A program made the position numbers and the translations under genes. This document shows, piece after piece, positions 5,748 through 8,604 of a stretch of 8,604 bases of DNA (position 1 is its first letter; the number at the start of each line of letters is the position of its first letter). The stretch is from Oscillospiraceae bacterium (GTDB taxonomy: Bacteria; Bacillota_A; Clostridia; Oscillospirales; Ruminococcaceae), in the NCBI GenBank assembly GCA_017848205.1, contig JAGDDO010000251.1:1-8604 (forward strand), read 5' to 3'. Below the pieces are notes generated by a model that worked only from the letters and a program-made list of their open reading frames with translations, made no database searches and was not told the DNA's origin.

Positions 5748-6842
5748 ATGAAATTAGGTATGGTTGGACTTCCTAACGTAGGAAAAAGTACACTGTTCAA
5801 TGCCCTTACAAACGCAGGCGCAGAATCAGCAAACTATCCGTTCTGCACCATTGACAAAAACATTGGTATAGTTTCCGTTCCGGACGAAAGACTCGACGCT
5901 CTCGCAAAAATGTACAATCCGGACAAGTTCACACCGGCAACTCTCGAATTCGTTGACATCGCCGGCCTTGTAAAGGGTGCTTCAAAGGGTGAAGGCCTCG
6001 GAAACAAGTTCCTCGCAGACATCCGTGAGGTAGATGCCATTGTTCACGTTGTAAGATGCTTTGAAAGCATGGACATCATCCACGTTGACGGCTCAATAGA
6101 TCCAGCCCGTGACATAGAAACTATCAACCTCGAACTCATTTTCTCTGACGTCGAAATGGTAGACAGAAGAATCGACAAGGCAAAGAAAATGGTCAAGGCT
6201 GACAAGAAGTATCAGGCAGAAGTTGATTTCTTCGAAAACCTCAAGAAGCATCTCGAAGACGGCAAGCCGGCACGTTCCTTTGAAACAACTGAAGACGAGG
6301 AAGAAATGCTGAAAACATGCCCGCTCCTCTCACTCAAGCCGGTTATTTACGCTGCAAACTTAAGTGAAGATGACTTCAGAAACAATATCGATACAAACGA
6401 ACACTACAAAGCAGTATGTAAGATAGCTGAAGAAGAAAAGGCAGCTATTTTCCCGATCTGCGCTCAGATAGAAGCAGAGATCTCAGATATGGACGACGAA
6501 GACAAGGCAATGTTCTTAAGTGACCTCGGCCTTGAAACATCCGGTCTTAACCGTATAATCAAGGAAGGCTACTCACTTCTCGGCCTCATCTCGTTCCTGA
6601 CAGCAGGCCAGCCTGAAGTTCGTGCATGGACTATCAAAAAGGGTACAAAGGCTCCTCAGGCTGCCGGAAAGATCCATACAGACTTCGAAAAAGGCTTTAT
6701 CCGTGCTGAAGTCGTTGCATTCGACGACCTCATGGCATGCGGCACAATGGCAGCAGCCAAGGAAAAAGGCCTCGTAAGACTTGAAGGCAAGGAATACGTT
6801 ATGAACGACGGCGACATCGTTCTCTTCCGCTTCAACGTTTGA
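5748..6842 (+). CDS. ychF: Redox-regulated ATPase YchF (Obg/TRAFAC family)
   Basis: 364 residues, the normal family length. Walker A is GLPNVGKS at 7-14, switch I is in PFCTIDKN (31-38) and G3 is DIAG at 70-73. The G4 position reads ANLSE (203-207) instead of NKxD, which in this family fits its known preference for ATP over GTP. A helical insert (about 130-190) precedes G4, and a C-terminal TGS domain (about 281-363) is intact. YchF binds ribosomes and is linked to translation and oxidative stress responses; this is family knowledge. The ATG has a GAAAGGA 12 nt upstream, a long spacing. The gene stands alone on the plus strand with its own promoter and a strong terminator, and appears to be a conserved housekeeping gene between two accessory units. 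Confidence 0.98.
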   Translation: MKLGMVGLPNVGKSTLFNALTNAGAESANYPFCTIDKNIGIVSVPDERLDALAKMYNPDKFTPATLEFVDIAGLVKGASKGEGLGNKFLADIREVDAIVHVVRCFESMDIIHVDGSIDPARDIETINLELIFSDVEMVDRRIDKAKKMVKADKKYQAEVDFFENLKKHLEDGKPARSFETTEDEEEMLKTCPLLSLKPVIYAANLSEDDFRNNIDTNEHYKAVCKIAEEEKAAIFPICAQIEAEISDMDDEDKAMFLSDLGLETSGLNRIIKEGYSLLGLISFLTAGQPEVRAWTIKKGTKAPQAAGKIHTDFEKGFIRAEVVAFDDLMACGTMAAAKEKGLVRLEGKEYVMNDGDIVLFRFNV

Positions 6843-6874
6843 TAAGACAATTTAATTCCCCATTCAATATAAAG

Positions 6875-6916
6875 AAAACGCAGGTCTCTCCCCCGTAGGA
6901 GACCTGCGTTTTTTTT
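6875..6916 (+). terminator. Strong rho-independent terminator of ychF
   Basis: AAAACGCAGGTCTC (6875-6888) pairs perfectly with GAGACCTGCGTTTT (6899-6912) around a 10-nt loop, and eight T follow the GC part (6909-6916). It lies 33 bp past the ychF stop. Confidence 0.95.
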
Positions 6917-6930
6917 GTTATTTTAAACCG

Positions 6931-6964
6931 AAACCCCTGCCGGCAGCCATACCGGCAGGGGTTT
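6931..6964 (-). terminator. Terminator of the hipBA operon, probably bidirectional
   Basis: AAACCCCTGCCGG (6931-6943) pairs with CCGGCAGGGGTTT (6952-6964), a perfect 13-bp stem with an 8-nt loop. On the minus strand it is followed by TTTCGGTTT, 17 bp past the hipA stop. It can also back up the ychF terminator on the plus strand, so the convergent genes are well insulated. Confidence 0.8.
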
Positions 6965-6980
6965 TAAGTCTCTGATACAT

Positions 6981-8105
6981 TCAGAATAATTCTTTTGTTA
7001 CAGTATCCTTTATAAAGCTTATAATATCCATCGCCCTCATACGGCTTATTCCGGCTTTAAGAGCAACATTCAGCAGTTCTTTCTCCCCCGGATCTTTTCC
7101 GTTGCCGTCAACTGACGTTGTATGCTCACCAAACCACGTATCACTGTACGTCAGGTCATATGCAGGGCTGAGGCGCCATGTGTTTTCGTCTTCATTGTAA
7201 AGAAAAGTAAAATTCTTCGCGTGGTCATCCCTGTTATGTGCAAACACGTTAAAACAAGCTCTGCGGAACATATTTTCAGTATCTTCCCGATTTTCGTCAG
7301 TTATTATTCTCGTAAGCTTCATAAGAGCATTGTAATCGAGACACGGACTGTTAAAATCTGCTTCCAGCAGTGCAGCCGCCGTTGCCATGTGTATTTTTCG
7401 ACCGCTTTCACGGTCAAAGCGAACTGTACCGAAGTAGCCTTCACATTTTTCAGACGGGAACAGTCGGGTTTCCGTCATTTTAATCCCGCATTTCTTCGCG
7501 CATTCAGAATATTTATACTCTTTGATTCCGATATCAGGTGAGTCAGAATGAGCCGGAAATTTGATTATCCAGTCCTTGTTTTCAAGTTTCGTCATGATCT
7601 TAGGTCTTGCACCGCCGCTGCTTCCGCCAAGTCTGTACAGACCATCGAGCTCTTCTGAATATTCTGTTTTCAGTATCTTGCGGCACTCTTCAGAAAGATA
7701 ATCAAAATCCTTCAGTTCTTCGCCGCCGGAAAGATCATAATCCGGCTCATATTCAAGTGCCCCCATACCCGATCTTCCTACAAGTGCAAGTCTGTCGATA
7801 ACCGTAGCCCTTCCGTCCGGATCATGCTTTTTAAGAATTCTGTCAACGAGCAGACGCCCCCATGCATCCGGCAGACTGTCAGCAAAAATACCGAACAGAC
7901 CTTCAAAATGCTTTGATTTCGGAGTAAAAACCTTCTTCTCAAGAGGAAGCGAAAAAGGACTTATCGAAAATCCGGACTCTATCCATTCATCGTCATATGA
8001 AAATGCCGTTTTTCCGTTATTGGATAAAGCAACAGTACCCACATAACGGTCAGCATATTTCACTCTGACCGCCTTAAGTCCGAATTTTATATCATTTCCA
8101 CTCAT
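6981..8105 (-). CDS. hipA: HipA-family serine/threonine kinase toxin
   Basis: 374 residues from an ATG with AGGAGG 6 nt upstream. An in-frame ATG at 8144 would add 13 residues but lacks such a site and overlaps the antitoxin gene further. The N-terminal HipA subdomain (about 12-110) is present, with LPDAWGRLL. The P-loop-like GGSSGGARPK lies at 160-169 and includes serines near the position autophosphorylated in E. coli HipA (Ser150). The ATP-binding lysine is in IIKFP (K182). The catalytic loop is HNRDDHAKN (290-298) and the metal-binding YDLTYS follows at about 316-321. All key residues look intact, so the kinase is probably active. Known relatives phosphorylate aminoacyl-tRNA synthetases such as GltX and cause growth arrest or persistence; the target here is unknown. 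It is the second gene of the operon, after its xre antitoxin. Confidence 0.95.
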   Translation of the reverse strand: MSGNDIKFGLKAVRVKYADRYVGTVALSNNGKTAFSYDDEWIESGFSISPFSLPLEKKVFTPKSKHFEGLFGIFADSLPDAWGRLLVDRILKKHDPDGRATVIDRLALVGRSGMGALEYEPDYDLSGGEELKDFDYLSEECRKILKTEYSEELDGLYRLGGSSGGARPKIMTKLENKDWIIKFPAHSDSPDIGIKEYKYSECAKKCGIKMTETRLFPSEKCEGYFGTVRFDRESGRKIHMATAAALLEADFNSPCLDYNALMKLTRIITDENREDTENMFRRACFNVFAHNRDDHAKNFTFLYNEDENTWRLSPAYDLTYSDTWFGEHTTSVDGNGKDPGEKELLNVALKAGISRMRAMDIISFIKDTVTKELF

Positions 8106-8373
8106 TGAGTACCTCCTCGATAGACTTGTACGGAACGTCTTCAAACAGCGCTTTTATCCCGTCAACTGCATCCAGTGCGACTGCTATCTTTGTAAGCGAG
8201 AGAAAACTTATGTTTCCTGTCTGTTCAAATCTTTTTAAAGAACCAAGACTCACGCCGGAGCGTTTACTGAGCTCCTGCTGCGACATTTTAAGCCTCCGCC
8301 TTATATTCCTCGCCCTCCCGGCAACAGCAAGATCAATTTCATCCGCCGTTTCCCAGACATATTTTTTCTGCAT
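8092..8373 (-). CDS. HipB-like XRE antitoxin and autorepressor
   Basis: 93 residues from an ATG with GGAAGG just upstream. A start at 8436 would place the -35 and -10 inside the coding region, so the shorter form is preferred. Residues 20-67 form a Cro/C1-type helix-turn-helix: ARNIRRRLKMSQQELSKRSGVS, then SLGSLKRFE as recognition helix. A short C-terminal extension (IKALFEDVPYKSIEEVLNEW) may contact HipA. The stop overlaps the hipA start by 14 nt, which favours translational coupling. Two palindromic operators in its promoter imply autoregulation. Confidence 0.92.
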   Translation of the reverse strand: MQKKYVWETADEIDLAVAGRARNIRRRLKMSQQELSKRSGVSLGSLKRFEQTGNISFLSLTKIAVALDAVDGIKALFEDVPYKSIEEVLNEWK

Positions 8374-8407
8374 GCAACCACCTTCCCCGTGTTTTTCTTC
8401 TACTATA

Positions 8408-8436
8408 ATTATAGCTAATATATTATCCAAAATCAA
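8408..8436 (-). promoter_or_regulatory. Promoter of the hipBA operon
   Basis: On the minus strand TTGATT (8431-8436), a 17-bp spacer and a perfect TATAAT (8408-8413). The start would be near 8401, with a leader of about 28 nt before the antitoxin ATG. The spacer is almost filled by an operator, so repressor binding would block RNA polymerase. Confidence 0.75.
8414..8427. promoter_or_regulatory. Proximal hipBA operator inside the promoter spacer
   Basis: GCTAATATATTATC differs by one base from the perfect palindrome of the distal operator. It sits exactly between -10 and -35. On the minus strand the extended 20-bp site matches the plus-strand distal site at 17 of 20 positions, so the two sites face each other. 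Confidence 0.7.
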
Positions 8437-8454
8437 GTGTTTTCGCCTGTTCTG

Positions 8455-8468
8455 GCTAATATATTAGC
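8455..8468. promoter_or_regulatory. Distal hipBA operator
   Basis: GCTAATATATTAGC is a perfect 14-bp palindrome 19 bp upstream of the -35. Its centre is 41 bp from that of the proximal operator, about four helical turns, so repressor dimers would bind the same face of the DNA. HipB proteins elsewhere bind several such operators cooperatively. Confidence 0.7.
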
Positions 8469-8496
8469 TATTGCTTTAAAAAAATGAAAACGGAAC

Positions 8497-8604
8497 TTCC
8501 TTAAATATTCTAAGGAAACACTGATTAAATCGGAAATCCGGCTTCGCCTGATCTCCGGAGGTGAGATTTGCGGGGCTTCGCCCGGCCCCCACGCTGATTT
8601 ATGA
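8497..8604. repeat. Hairpin-rich intergenic sequence, possible dispersed repeat element (reaches the edge)
   Basis: It opens with the inverted repeat TTCCTTA/TAAGGAA (8497-8503 with 8511-8517). The second arm begins the 16-nt word shared with 4207-4222. Further in are two TTC-loop hairpins, GGCTTCGCC (8540-8548) and GGGCTTCGCCC (8573-8583), and the paired TCCGG/CCGGA. Similar words, ACACTGATTAAAT and ACGCTGATTTAT, lie near both ends (from 8518 and 8590). Base composition shifts to GC-rich with no ORF evident. This resembles a non-coding interspersed repeat, but I cannot confirm more copies. Confidence 0.4.

Noticed and set aside
8374..8436. Longer antitoxin start at 8436
   Set aside because: The extra 21 codons lie over the promoter and operator and lack a Shine-Dalgarno.
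1..8604. CRISPR array, tRNA, rRNA, transposase or phage genes
   Set aside because: No regularly spaced repeats, tRNA-like folds, rRNA sequence or transposase or phage motifs were seen on either strand.

Overview
The window looks like a chromosomal stretch of an anaerobic, fibre-associated Clostridia, most likely a Ruminococcus of the flavefaciens type. The evidence is a canonical type I dockerin, a Gram-positive surface adhesin with a choice-of-anchor A domain and CnaB/SpaA-like repeats, clostridial AGGAGG ribosome-binding sites, AT-rich promoters and GC-richer genes. The genus is inferred from this content and was not tested by any search.

Left block (1-3250, all minus strand). A large exported adhesin runs off the left edge. 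It has a GTG start, a ~240-nt leader and a good extended -10 promoter. Upstream of it, behind a clear terminator, is a separate 274-residue protein of unknown function. That protein lacks a signal peptide, has a carbohydrate-binding-like beta-sandwich and ends in a charged helical tail.

Central block (3320-5330, minus strand). A radical SAM/SPASM enzyme is followed 32 bp later by a small exported protein made only of eight degenerate 'AGxxMP' repeats and a C-terminal dockerin. One promoter can serve both. The radical SAM gene has no in-frame ATG, GTG or TTG that would include its CxxxCxxC cluster. It probably starts at CTG or ATT behind a perfect Shine-Dalgarno, so automatic calls are likely to truncate it and lose the catalytic cysteines. 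The pair is the best candidate in the window for an undescribed system: a radical SAM-modified, cellulosome-docked repeat protein. That idea is inference.

Right block (5640-8604). The housekeeping ATPase gene ychF is on the plus strand with its own promoter and a strong terminator. It converges on a minus-strand HipB/HipA-type toxin-antitoxin operon. The xre antitoxin gene overlaps hipA by 14 nt. Its promoter carries two near-identical palindromic operators 41 bp apart, one of them filling the -10/-35 spacer. The right edge holds a hairpin-rich intergenic sequence that shares a 16-nt word, in opposite orientation, with the 3' end of the radical SAM gene.

No tRNA, rRNA, CRISPR array, transposase or phage gene was seen.
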